This document shows, in pieces, positions 35,741 to 45,666 of a stretch of DNA of 64,000 nucleotides. Within the stretch, counting starts at the first letter, position 1, and the number at the start of each line of letters is the position of its first letter. The translations under genes were made by a program, and so were the position numbers. The notes beneath the pieces were generated by a model that saw only the letters and a list, made by a program, of their open reading frames with translations, had not been told where the DNA came from and ran no database searches. This DNA comes from Marinisporobacter balticus (lineage in GTDB: Bacteria; Bacillota; Clostridia; Peptostreptococcales; Thermotaleaceae). Location: positions 248,001 through 312,000 of the forward strand of contig NZ_SLWV01000001.1 of assembly GCF_004345705.1 (NCBI RefSeq), given 5' to 3'.

Positions 35741-37550
35741 TTTTATCATCATATTTTAACACAGCCATAAAAGCTTCTTGCGGAACTTCTACTGACCCTA
35801 ATTGTCTCATACGCTTTTTACCTTCTTTTTGTTTTTCTAATAGTTTTTTCTTTCTACTGATATCTCCACCATAACATTTTGCCAATACATCTTTTCTTAA
35901 TGCACTGATGGTTTCTCTCGCAATAACCTTCGTTCCAACAGCTGCTTGTATTGGAATGGCAAACATATGTCTCGGAATAACCTCTTTTAATTTTTCACAA
36001 ACAATTCTGCCTCTTGATTCAGCTTTACTTTCATGTACAATCATTGAAAAAGCATCCACAACATCTTTATTCAATAATATCTCCATTTTAACAAGTTGTG
36101 AGCGATTATATTCTTTAAATTCATAATCTAGTGATCCATATCCTCTTGTTTTAGATTTTAGTGCATCAAAAAAGTCATAGATTACTTCATTTAAAGGGAG
36201 TTCATAACGGAGTACTACCCTTCTTTCGTCTAAATACTCCATGTTCTTCATTACACCTCTTCGATCTTGACACAATTCCATTACATTTCCAACATAGTCA
36301 TTTGGTAGCATAATTTGTGCAGTTACAATAGGTTCCTCAATAAAATTAACCTCCTGAATAGGCGGTAAATTCGTTGGATTTTGTATCATCAATACTTGTC
36401 CATCGGTCTTTGTTACTCTATAGATAACACTTGGAGATGTGGTAATTAAATCTAAATCAAATTCTCTTTCTAATCTTTCTTGAATAATTTCCATATGCAA
36501 AAGTCCTAAAAATCCACATCTAAATCCAAACCCTAAAGCATTTGAAGTTTCTGGTTCAAAGGATAATGCCGCATCGTTTACTTGTAATTTTTCTAAAGCA
36601 TCACGAACATTTTCATACTTTTCCCCTTCAGCCGGATATACGCCACAATAAACCATAGGCACTACTTTTTTATATCCTGGCAAAGGTTCTTTAGCAGGAT
36701 TTTTAGCACTTGTAATGGTATCTCCCACCTCTATATCTGCTACCTTTTTTATACTTGCTGCTATATACCCAACATCTCCAGCTTTAAGCGCTCCTACAGC
36801 TATTGCTCTTGGCGTAAATACACCTACTTCATTCACTTCAAATTTCTTTTTCGTTGACATCATAAGAACCTGATCTCCAGGCTTTATGCTTCCTTGTTTT
36901 ACCCTTACATAAGCTACAACACCTTTATAACTGTCATAGTAGGAATCAAAGATTAATGCTTTTAATGCATCTTCTTCATCTCCATTTGGTGCGGGTACTT
37001 TTTCTACAATAGCCTTTAGAACTTCTTCAATATTTAACCCTTCTTTTGCAGAAATAAGGGGTGCGTCACTTGCATCAATTCCAATAATCTCCTCAATTTC
37101 ATCTTTTATTTCATCAGGTCTTGCACCAGGTAAATCAATTTTATTAATTACAGGTATAATTTCCAAATTCTGGTCAAGTGCTAAATACACGTTGGCCAAA
37201 GTTTGTGCTTCCACCCCTTGCGCTGCATCTACTACCAAAACAGCGCCTTCACAAGCAGCTAAGCTTCTTGATACCTCATAGGTAAAGTCTACATGTCCCG
37301 GAGTATCTATTAAATTTAATATATACTCTTCACCCTTTTGATCTTTATATACCAATCGGGTTGTTTGTAGCTTTATCGTAATGCCACGCTCTCTCTCTAA
37401 GTCCATGCTATCTAGTATTTGATCTTTCATTTCTCTCAGGGTAAGTAATCCTGTCTTTTCTATCAATCTATCAGCAAGGGTAGATTTCCCATGATCAATA
37501 TGAGCAATGATACAGAAATTACGTATCTTTTTTTGACGATTACTGGTCAT
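35736..37550 (-). CDS. lepA: Elongation factor 4 (LepA)
   Basis: Ribosome-dependent GTPase back-translocase. G1 AHIDHGKSTLADRL (residues about 15-28), G3 DTPGHVDF, G4 NKIDLPGA, then EF-G-like domains II, III and V and the LepA-specific C-terminal domain (YGSLDYEFKEY; MRQLGSVEVPQEAFMAVLK at the end). The ATG at 37550 gives 604 aa and has GGAGGAG upstream; the frame upstream is not conserved. Confidence 0.98.
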   Translation of the reverse strand: MTSNRQKKIRNFCIIAHIDHGKSTLADRLIEKTGLLTLREMKDQILDSMDLERERGITIKLQTTRLVYKDQKGEEYILNLIDTPGHVDFTYEVSRSLAACEGAVLVVDAAQGVEAQTLANVYLALDQNLEIIPVINKIDLPGARPDEIKDEIEEIIGIDASDAPLISAKEGLNIEEVLKAIVEKVPAPNGDEEDALKALIFDSYYDSYKGVVAYVRVKQGSIKPGDQVLMMSTKKKFEVNEVGVFTPRAIAVGALKAGDVGYIAASIKKVADIEVGDTITSAKNPAKEPLPGYKKVVPMVYCGVYPAEGEKYENVRDALEKLQVNDAALSFEPETSNALGFGFRCGFLGLLHMEIIQERLEREFDLDLITTSPSVIYRVTKTDGQVLMIQNPTNLPPIQEVNFIEEPIVTAQIMLPNDYVGNVMELCQDRRGVMKNMEYLDERRVVLRYELPLNEVIYDFFDALKSKTRGYGSLDYEFKEYNRSQLVKMEILLNKDVVDAFSMIVHESKAESRGRIVCEKLKEVIPRHMFAIPIQAAVGTKVIARETISALRKDVLAKCYGGDISRKKKLLEKQKEGKKRMRQLGSVEVPQEAFMAVLKYDDKK

Positions 37551-37705
37551 TACTACTCCTCCTCTATACACAATTGGATAATCTTTACCATTATACCATA
37601 ATTCATTTCTATCGTATAGCACTCATATTTCTAGCATGTAAACGATAGATATAAATCCATATGCGACTATCACAGCTGCTCATTTCTTAATTACGAACAA
37701 CAATA

Positions 37706-37731
37706 GCCGAGCAAGTCACTCGGCCTATATT
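37706..37731 (-). terminator. Terminator after the small 37.7-38.1 kb gene
   Basis: GCCGAG and CTCGGC arms (37706-37711, 37719-37724) with a 7-nt loop, followed on the minus strand by TATTGTTGTT. Confidence 0.6.
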
Positions 37732-38060
37732 CACTGTTCTTCTGAAAAATTATTTTTCTTTTCCTTCAACATTGTCATAAAGTATTTTACTTGATTTTGA
37801 ATATATATATATCCGTCATATATTTTTTCTTCGTCTATGTAGAATTTTTCTCCACAAAATCCTATTTCATGCACTTTTTCGTTTATCTTATGATGTTCGA
37901 TAACTTTTGGTTCTTCTATCATCATCATCATTCTAAACGAATCATCTACTACCAATATACCACTTATCATCAAAAAAAATAAAAGGAATATACAAATACA
38001 CTTTTTACCTATATTTTTTTTTTCACTTTTTTCATTTTTTTTTCTTTCACTTCGACTCAT
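37731..38060 (-). CDS. Hypothetical single-pass membrane protein
   Basis: Not recognised. The chosen ATG at 38060 (109 aa) lies after GGTGATG. A Lys/Arg/Ser/Glu-rich N-terminus (about 20 residues, inside) leads to a transmembrane helix (CICIFLLFFLMISGILVV, about 20-38) and a short outside domain with VHEIGFCGEKFYID. It sits between spoIIP and lepA, so a sporulation role is possible by position only. Confidence 0.65.
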   Translation of the reverse strand: MSRSERKKNEKSEKKNIGKKCICIFLLFFLMISGILVVDDSFRMMMMIEEPKVIEHHKINEKVHEIGFCGEKFYIDEEKIYDGYIYIQNQVKYFMTMLKEKKNNFSEEQ

Positions 38061-38147
38061 CTTCATCACCAATACTATTTTAGACAAAATTTATGTTTTC
38101 TATAACATCATAGTTTTGTAATCCACCTTTGAAAATTGTCCTTTTCT

Positions 38148-39380
38148 TTATTTATTTATATCCTTAATCACTTGATCTAAAATTTCTCCTACGTATTTCG
38201 TTGTTCTTACGGCCTCATCTATATAGTTTGCTGTATTCCCTATTTCTATGAGGGCATAGTAATCTGAATTAAACTGATTAAATTTATAAGGCTTCGTAAT
38301 TGTTTTTTTTGCTAATCCTGGATAACGTTCATCACTTTTTGCTTTTATATATTTTGCTAATATCATTAATTTTTCTGCATTTTCATTTCCAGTTCCAACA
38401 ACAATACTAAACTTTGCAACTTTTTCACCATTTATTGTTACATAACTATTTGTTCTAGCTGTGTCATTATTCGGTGCCGCATCTCTATGAATATCAAAGA
38501 TTATTTTCAACGAAGTATTCTTTTTTAGATTTTTTCTCAAAGTTTCTAATGATCTTACATACGATTGTTGATAGGAAGGATAATCATGCATCGTATCATC
38601 ATGTATTACTTTATATCCTTTATTAGATAGATATTCTGATAATTGATCTCCTACTGCCCTTACTGTGTATTTCCTTTTTAAAGAATGAAAATTTCCTATT
38701 TCTTCTGGCATATATGATTCTGTTGCATGAGTATGATAGATGAATATTGTAGGTTTATTCATATCAAGTTTTACTTGATTAGGCTTTTTTATTGAAGAAC
38801 TTACGACCTGTATCGCTGCTAAATCTTTATCGGGTGCATTCTTTGCAACTTCTGTATTTTCCCCTTTCATATTACTTGATGGCACAACTTCATTTTTTTC
38901 CTCTTTTACAATTGGTTTTCCATTTACATAATAAATGTCATTGTTTTGATTTTGATCATTTTTCTCGTTATTGAAAACGAAAGCATTTTCCTTTTCTGCT
39001 AAATCATCATCTATATCTTTTAGAACAGGCATTTGCGCTTCAAACAAAGTTTTAGGATCTTCATAATCAAAATTTATTAATTTGCCTAAAGCAAGCTTTA
39101 TAAATTCTTTATCCTGACTATATCCATTTTCTTTTTTGTAATTCACTTCCATAGCAGGTATGGTTTTGTTTAGCATAATCATAAATAAATGATCAGATAT
39201 ATGTTTTTTATTGTCTGCTTGTACAACATGTTTTTCTACTTGCGCACCATTGGCTTTTGCAATCATATCTTTCGTATCTAAAATAATAATTCTTAATGAT
39301 AAAATACACATTATACAAGTTATGAAGATTCCTACCCTCTTATAATATTTTTTTAGCTCGATCACCTTAATATTCACCAA
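38148..39380 (-). CDS. spoIIP: Stage II sporulation protein P
   Basis: Peptidoglycan amidase/endopeptidase that with SpoIID thins the septum and drives engulfment. One N-terminal transmembrane anchor (about residues 15-33), a linker, and a C-terminal amidase domain with FIYHTHATESYMP, IIFDIHRDAAP and YYALIEIGNTANYIDEA, which carry the His/His/Glu zinc and catalytic residues. The frame opens at a GTG inside the Shine-Dalgarno (GAGGTG); I prefer the TTG at 39380 (8 nt after GAGG), though a GTG follows at once. It lies next to gpr, the standard gpr-spoIIP pair. Confidence 0.94.
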   Translation of the reverse strand: MVNIKVIELKKYYKRVGIFITCIMCILSLRIIILDTKDMIAKANGAQVEKHVVQADNKKHISDHLFMIMLNKTIPAMEVNYKKENGYSQDKEFIKLALGKLINFDYEDPKTLFEAQMPVLKDIDDDLAEKENAFVFNNEKNDQNQNNDIYYVNGKPIVKEEKNEVVPSSNMKGENTEVAKNAPDKDLAAIQVVSSSIKKPNQVKLDMNKPTIFIYHTHATESYMPEEIGNFHSLKRKYTVRAVGDQLSEYLSNKGYKVIHDDTMHDYPSYQQSYVRSLETLRKNLKKNTSLKIIFDIHRDAAPNNDTARTNSYVTINGEKVAKFSIVVGTGNENAEKLMILAKYIKAKSDERYPGLAKKTITKPYKFNQFNSDYYALIEIGNTANYIDEAVRTTKYVGEILDQVIKDINK

Positions 39381-39523
39381 TCCATGCACCTCTCTCTATT
39401 TTCTTTTGTAGCAACCTTTACTTTAATGAATAATGAAATCATAAATTACTTTTCGCTATTTTGTATTTATTTTTTCTTATCCATAAATTATATGAGAGGT
39501 ACCTTCAATATATGATTGATTCA

Positions 39524-40498
39524 CTACTGCAAATATCGATTTACATCTTTTAAGTCTATGCCTGGATGTAGGGCAATATTTAAAGCATTTGCAATGATTT
39601 GAGAAATATTTTTTATAATCATATCAATATCTTTTGTTGTAACAATCACATTTGCACCATAAGGTTCCAATACTTCTTTAATTAGTGCATATTTATCTTC
39701 ATCCGACATTCCTTTTAAAATCTTATAAAATTCCGAACCTTTCGTTGCTTGATTGGAAAACTCTTCTACAACTAAGCTTATGGTATCGTTCGTCAAAGTT
39801 GCAGCATCTACAACAGTTGGCACGCCAATTGCAAAAACAGGTACGCCCAGTGTACGTTGACTTAATTCTTTTCGTTTATTGCCTACGCCTGAACCTGGAT
39901 TGATTCCAGTTGTTGATATTTGAATGGTAGTATGTACTCTTTGCATTTTTCTTGAAGCAAGGGCATCGATGGCAATCACTAAATCTGGCTTTGTCTTCTC
40001 TACAACCCCCTGAATCGTTTCTACTGTTTCGATTCCTGTAGTTCCCATTACCCCTGGAGATATTGCACTAACAGGCCGCATTGATTCGTCCTCACTCTTT
40101 TTATAGCTTTCAAAAAAATGTCTTGTAATAAATACCTTTGATACGACTTGAGGTCCTAATGCATCAGGTGTAATATCCCAGTTTCCTAGACCTACAATAA
40201 GTGTTTTGAAATTCTTTTTTTCTGGTAAAATTTTCACTAATTCTTTTGCTAAAAGCTGGCTTAATTCATCTTTTAAGTCTGCATCTGCCTTTTTTAAACC
40301 ATGTGATTCAATGGTAATATAACTGCCTTCTGGCTTACTCATGATTTTACTTCCCTCTTGATTTAGAACTTTCACATGGGTTATAGTGGCAACCTCTTCT
40401 TCCTTTTGTTCTACTGCTACACCAGGGATTTCTTGTTTGGTATTCTCTTGATACATTTCTCTCGTTTCTAAAGCCAAATCCGTTCTTACTTGAAACAT
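39524..40498 (-). CDS. gpr: Spore protease GPR
   Basis: Aspartic-type protease that degrades small acid-soluble proteins at germination. It starts MFQVRTDLALETREMY, the GPR propeptide region that is cut during activation; the core carries VGLGNWDITPDALGP, SAISPGVMGTTGIET, DLVIAIDALASRKM and TTGINPGSGVGNKRKE, all highly conserved in GPR. 324 aa. ATG at 40498 behind AGGAGGTG. In Bacillus it is made in the forespore as a zymogen; no clear sigma-G promoter could be picked out here. Confidence 0.96.
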   Translation of the reverse strand: MFQVRTDLALETREMYQENTKQEIPGVAVEQKEEEVATITHVKVLNQEGSKIMSKPEGSYITIESHGLKKADADLKDELSQLLAKELVKILPEKKNFKTLIVGLGNWDITPDALGPQVVSKVFITRHFFESYKKSEDESMRPVSAISPGVMGTTGIETVETIQGVVEKTKPDLVIAIDALASRKMQRVHTTIQISTTGINPGSGVGNKRKELSQRTLGVPVFAIGVPTVVDAATLTNDTISLVVEEFSNQATKGSEFYKILKGMSDEDKYALIKEVLEPYGANVIVTTKDIDMIIKNISQIIANALNIALHPGIDLKDVNRYLQ

Positions 40499-40632
40499 TT
40501 ACAACACCTCCTATTTTTATATTTTTAACCATTTATTTTATTTTATGTAATAGAATATAAAATAAAATAAACACTAAAATATGTGCATAAATTTCTTTCT
40601 TTATGGAAATAACACAAATAGTGGTTTTTTCC

Positions 40633-40661
40633 TTGCTTTTTCATGACAGTTATGATAAAAT
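40633..40661 (+). promoter_or_regulatory. Sigma-A promoter of rpsT
   Basis: TTGCTT (40633-40638), 17-nt spacer, TAAAAT (40656-40661), about 37 nt before the rpsT start. Confidence 0.65.
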
Positions 40662-40697
40662 TTCTTTTGTTGAATTGTATATAAGGGGGTGAATAGG

Positions 40698-40961
40698 TTG
40701 GCAAATATTAAATCTGCTAAAAAAAGAATCAAAGTTATCGAAGTTAAAACAGCAAGAAACAGAATCGTAAAATCTGCTGTTAAAACTGCTATAAAAAGAT
40801 TCGAAGAATCTTTAGCTACTGGTAATTTAGAAGAAGCAACAAACAAATTCCGTTTTGCTGAAAAGAAAATCATGCAAGCTGCTGCAAAAGGAACTTTCCA
40901 TAAGAATTCTGCTTCTAGAAAAGTTGCTAAGTTAGCAAATAAATTAAACAAAGCTATATAA
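40698..40961 (+). CDS. rpsT: 30S ribosomal protein S20
   Basis: Primary 16S-binding protein. The sequence LANIKSAKKRIKVIEVKTAR and the C-terminal KGTFHKNSASRKVAKLANKL are diagnostic. The start is taken as the TTG at 40698 (87 aa), 6 nt after GGGGGTG; a GTG three codons earlier is inside the Shine-Dalgarno. It is the only plus-strand protein gene in the first 49 kb and lies between divergent gpr and convergent holA, as in most Firmicutes. Confidence 0.97.
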   Translation: MANIKSAKKRIKVIEVKTARNRIVKSAVKTAIKRFEESLATGNLEEATNKFRFAEKKIMQAAAKGTFHKNSASRKVAKLANKLNKAI

Positions 40962-40993
40962 TTTTCAACCGTCATTTATTCCCCATAAATATA

Positions 40994-41016
40994 AAAAGCG
41001 TACAATGTACGCTTTT
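40994..41016 (+). terminator. Bidirectional terminator between rpsT and holA
   Basis: AAAAGCGTAC and its complement around a 3-nt loop; T-rich tails occur on both sides (a TTTTTT run follows on plus after a short CCGC, and TTTTTATATTTA on minus), so it can serve the convergent rpsT and holA transcripts. Confidence 0.8.
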
Positions 41017-41034
41017 CCGCTTTTTTGGATTCTT

Positions 41035-42069
41035 TTATTTTGTAAACTCGGTAATCAATAACTCTATTCCTAATCTTTGGTCAATCCTACCTTTTTTGAT
41101 ACTTTCATCTGTATCAAGACATACATGCAATGCATTTTTTAATACATCTGTCTGAAAATTCATCGCTTGTTTTAAATATTTTTTTGCAACAAACTGCCTA
41201 ATGCCTAGTTTCGGACCCATAGTCATTGGCGTATAACCCTGTTTTTCCATTAATTTCATTTGAAACAAATATCGAAACTGCCTTGTAATCATATAAAGAA
41301 TTTTTATTTCTGACTCTCCTTCTATTAACATATCATTTAAAAGAGAAAGTGCTTTATCACTATTTTTTATTCCGATCGCCTCTACTAAACTAAATATATC
41401 ATTTTCTATAGACTTAGATGCAAGTAATTCAATTTCTTTATTAGTTATAGAAGTTTTATCTCCAATATAGCTACATAATTTATTTATTTCATTATCCAAA
41501 TCCTTTAAATTTTTATTTGAATTTTTGTCTAAGTAACCAGTAAGATCTAAGAAAAAGGATATTTCTTTATTTTTAATTTGTTTGTTATATCTTTTAAAAG
41601 TCTTTTCAATCCATTTACAAATATCTTTTTCTTCTAATTTTGCAAATTCTATAACTTCCCCATACTTGTCAACTTTTTTTATGATCTTTTTTCTTTTATC
41701 AATTCCTTGTGTCACAACAAAAAACACATAAGTTGTACTTGGTAAATCTTCCATGTATTTTAACAATTTTTTTTCTTCTTCTTCACTAATATTTTTTCTT
41801 TTACCAAAAAAACATTCCAGGTCTTTAATCAAGACCATTCTCTTTTCTCCCATAAACGGAAGTGTTTCACAAGTATGAATGATGAAATCAACATTTGTTT
41901 CTTTTCCATCAATAACTTGATAATTTAAGGCTTCAAATTCCTGATCTATTATTTTTTCTTTAATCTTATGCATTGTATTTTCTATAAGATAATATTCTGC
42001 TCCATAAAATAAATATAGATTATCTAATTTATTTTCCTTCAAATCTTTTAATACATCTTTATAGTTCAT
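41035..42069 (-). CDS. holA: DNA polymerase III subunit delta
   Basis: Clamp-loader subunit that opens the beta ring. It starts MNYKDVLKDLKENKLDNLYL, then FYGAEYYLIENTMHKIKEKI, LPFMGEKRMVLIKDLE and a helical C-terminal collar (EIKILYMITRQFRYLFQ). 344 aa. No intact P-loop is expected for delta. ATG at 42069 with GGAGG. Follows comEC by 34 bp, as in Bacillus (comEC-holA-rpsT). Confidence 0.93.
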   Translation of the reverse strand: MNYKDVLKDLKENKLDNLYLFYGAEYYLIENTMHKIKEKIIDQEFEALNYQVIDGKETNVDFIIHTCETLPFMGEKRMVLIKDLECFFGKRKNISEEEEKKLLKYMEDLPSTTYVFFVVTQGIDKRKKIIKKVDKYGEVIEFAKLEEKDICKWIEKTFKRYNKQIKNKEISFFLDLTGYLDKNSNKNLKDLDNEINKLCSYIGDKTSITNKEIELLASKSIENDIFSLVEAIGIKNSDKALSLLNDMLIEGESEIKILYMITRQFRYLFQMKLMEKQGYTPMTMGPKLGIRQFVAKKYLKQAMNFQTDVLKNALHVCLDTDESIKKGRIDQRLGIELLITEFTK

Positions 42070-42103
42070 TTAAAATCCTCCAAAATAATGTTTTTCTTAT
42101 CTC

Positions 42104-44431
42104 TTACTGAATCATCTTTTTCACCTTTATCTTCTTTTCATCAAAAGTTACACGCACTGCACCATTTTTATCATTTCTAAATATATAAGTACCATTATTT
42201 TTCAATCTATTTAATACAGCTTTGTGGGGATGTCCGAAATTGTTTTTCCCAACTTGTACTATTGCCACTTTTGGCTTTGTGGCAGTAATAAATTTTTGTG
42301 TGCTAGAATAATAACTGCCATGATGCGCAATTTTTAAAACATCTACTGAAAGATCTGGGTAGGTTTTTAGTATTTCATCCTCTGCTTCTGCTTCAATATC
42401 GCCTGTAAATAATATCCTTTTACCCTTATACATCATCAATGCAACCAACGAATTATTATTCTCATCGTCTCTCGTCCCAGTAATTAATTGCTTACTTGGA
42501 TGAAGAATTTTTATAAGCATATGTTCCTCTATGCTTATTTTATCATCCTTTCGCACCTGATAGATTTTTGTTTTTTGATGTGCACATTTTTCTTTCATTT
42601 TATTTAAATCTTCTGATTGATAATGGTCCGTCCCTATCATCAAAACATTCACTTTTAAGTGATCTAACACACTTAGGAGTCCTCCTATATGGTCTTTATG
42701 AATATGGGATAAAATCATTAAATCAATTTTTCGAATCCCATTTCTTAGCAAGCATGGAACTAAAATATCTTCCCCAACATCTATATTCTCTTGATGGCTT
42801 CCCCCTCCATCAATTAAAATATTCTTACCTCTTGGCGTTTGAATTAAAATACAATCTCCTTGTCCCACATCTATGAAGGTAATATTCATATTATCAGGTA
42901 CTACATATAATAGAACAGTTATGGACACATAGATCCCCATGGTGATAAACATTCCTTTTTTTCTACTAAAATAATATCCCCATCTCTTCCTTCCATCTAC
43001 TAGCAAAAGTAAAAATAATATATAATAAGTACCTATAAAAAATAGACTGGGTGAAATTACTTCTATATTAGAAAAAGATATCGCTTCTGTGATCTTTGAA
43101 AGTACTACGAGCATTTTGATCAAACAAAAAATAATCTGTCCTAAAATAGACGCAAAAGATAAACTGATAAAACTAGAAAAGATCATAAAAAGTCCCAAGG
43201 GTACAATTAAACTTACCAGCATTACAATAGGTATATTTATAACCAATGCACCCAATGATATGTAATTGAAATAATAGGCAACAATAGGAATAATCCCTAT
43301 TTGAGCAGCCATCGATACAGCAAATATTTGTCTCAAAAATTCAGGCATACATGTTATTTTCATAAGGATTTTTTTATAAAAAAGTATAATAGATAGTGTA
43401 GCTACAAAAGAAAGTTGAAATCCAATATGTATAAAATATATAGGATTAATAAGTAATAATATAAAAGCTATCATAAAAATAGCAGATAATGAATCATATC
43501 TTCTGTTTAACATAGGCGCACAAATCAATACACTAGCCATTAATGCAGCGCGAAGTACAGAAGGAGCACATCCAGTAATCATAACATAGAAAAACAAAAT
43601 AACCAATATGGTCATTGTTCTTATATCTTGAGAAACACCCTTTAATAATTTATTTAAAACCATATATAAAATTCCCACATGTAACCCCGATACTGCTAAT
43701 ATATGAGCAATCCCTACTTTTTTAAACGTTGTATAAATATCTATATCTAACCCATCTTTATCTCCTAAAAGAATACCTACAAGAATATTCGCTTCTTTTT
43801 TAGGCAAAGCATTTAATATCCTATAGACAACATTACTTTTTATATAATTTGCGCTCTTACTAACAAAGGAAATATCTCCATCTCCAATGATTTTGATTTT
43901 TCTCGTATCTCCGTATAAAACACTATAGATCTTCTTAGTTTTTAAATACATATGATAATCAAACATTTTTGGATTTCTTCTTTTTTGTGGTGCTGTCAAA
44001 ACACCCTGAATAGCTACTCTTTTCCCTATAATCTTTTTTGCTGGATCATATTTTCCTTTAAGCTTTACAATCAATTTATCAGAAAACCTATATTTTTTGC
44101 CATCAATTCTAATTTCTATCCCTTTTAAGATTAATTGCATACGCTCTTTATATGAAGCGTCTACGACATCGCCAACAACATATACTTTTTCATCAAAGAA
44201 CGCCTTTAATTGTCCCTCATATTCTTTATTTATACTAAAATTTAAAGCACCCCATAATAATATAATAGAAAATAAAATAATCGTCCTACACTTTTTCTTA
44301 TTTATATAACTTCCTATAATCGTTGCCAACACAAAAATACCTAGCATTCCTTTATAGGATATAGCGGATGTACATTGTATCAATATACCTAAAATATAAA
44401 AAATAGTTATGCCACAAATAGGTCTTCTCAC
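42104..44431 (-). CDS. comEC: ComEC/Rec2 family competence DNA channel protein
   Basis: Inner-membrane channel for single-stranded DNA uptake. An N-terminal DUF4131/OB region with two helices, a competence domain of about eight helices (HILAVSGLHVGILYM about residue 240; APSVLRAALMASVL) and a C-terminal metallo-beta-lactamase domain (FIDVGQGDCILIQTPRGKN, SHIHKDHIGGL, FTGDIEAE, KIAHHGSYYSS). All metal-ligand motifs are intact. 775 aa. The start is a GTG at 44431 after GGAAGG. No comEA or comEB is next to it within the window. Confidence 0.95.
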   Translation of the reverse strand: MRRPICGITIFYILGILIQCTSAISYKGMLGIFVLATIIGSYINKKKCRTIILFSIILLWGALNFSINKEYEGQLKAFFDEKVYVVGDVVDASYKERMQLILKGIEIRIDGKKYRFSDKLIVKLKGKYDPAKKIIGKRVAIQGVLTAPQKRRNPKMFDYHMYLKTKKIYSVLYGDTRKIKIIGDGDISFVSKSANYIKSNVVYRILNALPKKEANILVGILLGDKDGLDIDIYTTFKKVGIAHILAVSGLHVGILYMVLNKLLKGVSQDIRTMTILVILFFYVMITGCAPSVLRAALMASVLICAPMLNRRYDSLSAIFMIAFILLLINPIYFIHIGFQLSFVATLSIILFYKKILMKITCMPEFLRQIFAVSMAAQIGIIPIVAYYFNYISLGALVINIPIVMLVSLIVPLGLFMIFSSFISLSFASILGQIIFCLIKMLVVLSKITEAISFSNIEVISPSLFFIGTYYILFLLLLVDGRKRWGYYFSRKKGMFITMGIYVSITVLLYVVPDNMNITFIDVGQGDCILIQTPRGKNILIDGGGSHQENIDVGEDILVPCLLRNGIRKIDLMILSHIHKDHIGGLLSVLDHLKVNVLMIGTDHYQSEDLNKMKEKCAHQKTKIYQVRKDDKISIEEHMLIKILHPSKQLITGTRDDENNNSLVALMMYKGKRILFTGDIEAEAEDEILKTYPDLSVDVLKIAHHGSYYSSTQKFITATKPKVAIVQVGKNNFGHPHKAVLNRLKNNGTYIFRNDKNGAVRVTFDEKKIKVKKMIQ

Positions 44432-44507
44432 TAAAATGATCCCTTCCTTTTTGAATACTTCTTTATTTTTCCTTATGTACGTATTTTTGCCTTAATTCTT
44501 TAAAAAT

Positions 44508-44541
44508 AAAAGATATATTCCAATAAAGGAACATATCTTTT
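44508..44541 (-). terminator. Terminator after the 44.6-44.9 kb gene
   Basis: A 14-bp stem (44508-44521 with 44528-44541, one A-C mismatch) and a 6-nt loop, followed on the minus strand by ATTTTTAAAG. Confidence 0.7.
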
Positions 44542-44568
44542 AAATGTTTTTATCAATCATTGTGTATC

Positions 44569-44877
44569 CTAATGTTCTAATTCTCTTTCATTTCTTAAAT
44601 AATTCGGTCTGTATCTCGTTTTCGTATGATAATTTCCTTCATAACATAAATCTGCTTCGATATTTACGCTATGATTATTCTTATCATACTTAACTTCAAC
44701 ATTTTCAACCATTGCATCATCCTGATGCGCATTTAAATATTGGTATACAAGATCTTTTGCATTTTCTACATTTATATTTCTATCATAGGCGACTAAATAT
44801 TCTTTTTCTGGAACTTCAATATACAGTTTATATTTATCATTTAGTTTTACCCTGCTTTCACTGATACTGTTAAGCAT
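44569..44877 (-). CDS. Hypothetical protein
   Basis: Not recognised. 102 aa, mixed alpha/beta, no signal peptide or membrane segment; it has LYIEVPEKEYLVAYDRNINV, VENVEVKYDKNNHSVNIEAD and a basic/acidic tail (RYRPNYLRNERELEH). The ATG at 44877 lies after AAAGGAAGGG, which supports real translation, and a terminator follows. Transcribed alone between the ECF transporter gene and comEC. Confidence 0.65.
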   Translation of the reverse strand: MLNSISESRVKLNDKYKLYIEVPEKEYLVAYDRNINVENAKDLVYQYLNAHQDDAMVENVEVKYDKNNHSVNIEADLCYEGNYHTKTRYRPNYLRNERELEH

Positions 44878-45011
44878 ACATTCCCTTCCTTTCTTCTTTG
44901 TATATGATTAGCTTTCCCTTTTTACAAAAAAGCTTACAGAAAGGAATGTTCCATTATATAGAATTCACACGCCATTTTTACATTTATTATGGGAAATTAT
45001 AAAATTTATTA

Positions 45012-45548
45012 TTATCTATAATTTTTAAAGATTTTTTCAAATAAGTTCACTTTATCTAAAGCAATCATTAATGGTGCAGCTAATATACCACCACCGATCC
45101 CTTGTGTTATATTCCCAACTGCACCTACTGCAGCTACAGCAAATCCATATAAAAAACTTTCATAGACTAAATAACCAAGAACCATAATACTAGCTCCTGC
45201 TAACACCGATACACTAAAAGAAACAATTTTTTTAGTTGTAGTAACATTGCCTGTTACCAATTTGCCATATATATATCCTACAATCAAAGCATCTAGCCCT
45301 TTTATAACAAAAGTTGCTGGTGCATAAATATAATATGAAGAAAAAACATCAGCAAACATAGACCCTATCGCTGCAGCCAAACCTCCTGCCACAGGACCTA
45401 ATAATATTCCACTGATATACACCATGCTATCACCAATATGAATATATCCCTTTGTCGGCGTAGGTACCTGTATAAGCATTGTACCTACCAACACTAAGGC
45501 AGCCATCAATCCTGTGATAGTTAATTGCCGCACACTCATTTTACCCAT
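45012..45548 (-). CDS. ECF transporter S component
   Basis: Substrate-binding membrane component of an energy-coupling factor vitamin transporter. The 178-aa protein begins VRQLTITGLMAALVLVGTML, then GYIHIGDSMVYISGILLGP and AAAIGSMFADVFSSYYIYAP, typical of the ECF S family, with about six helices. The A1/A2/T energising module is not in the window, so it should share a housekeeping module encoded elsewhere. The substrate cannot be assigned; no vitamin riboswitch is seen upstream. Confidence 0.88.
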   Translation of the reverse strand: MGKMSVRQLTITGLMAALVLVGTMLIQVPTPTKGYIHIGDSMVYISGILLGPVAGGLAAAIGSMFADVFSSYYIYAPATFVIKGLDALIVGYIYGKLVTGNVTTTKKIVSFSVSVLAGASIMVLGYLVYESFLYGFAVAAVGAVGNITQGIGGGILAAPLMIALDKVNLFEKIFKNYR

Positions 45549-45596
45549 TGTATCGTTCCTCCTTTAAATTGTACTTATACACATCCCTTTTATATC

Positions 45597-45625
45597 ATTT
45601 TACCATTTAATTGTATCTATGTAAA
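45597..45625 (-). promoter_or_regulatory. Sigma-A promoter of the ECF S-component gene
   Basis: TTTACA (45625-45620), 17-nt spacer and TAAAAT (45602-45597) on the minus strand, about 50 nt before the start codon. It lies downstream of the hairpin at 45635-45666. Confidence 0.75.
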
Positions 45626-45634
45626 CAGAAAAAG

Positions 45635-45666
45635 TAGCACATATTGTATCGTTACAATTTGTGCTA
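45635..45666 (-). terminator. Terminator-like hairpin upstream of the ECF gene
   Basis: A 14-bp stem (45635-45648 with 45653-45666, one T-T mismatch) and a 4-nt loop, followed on the minus strand by TTTTTC. It ends a transcript coming from the 45.67-45.86 kb stretch, not the ECF message. Confidence 0.65.

Noticed and set aside
40601..40975. Minus-strand 124-codon frame over rpsT
   Set aside because: It is the antisense shadow of rpsT; the plus-strand frame encodes an unmistakable S20.
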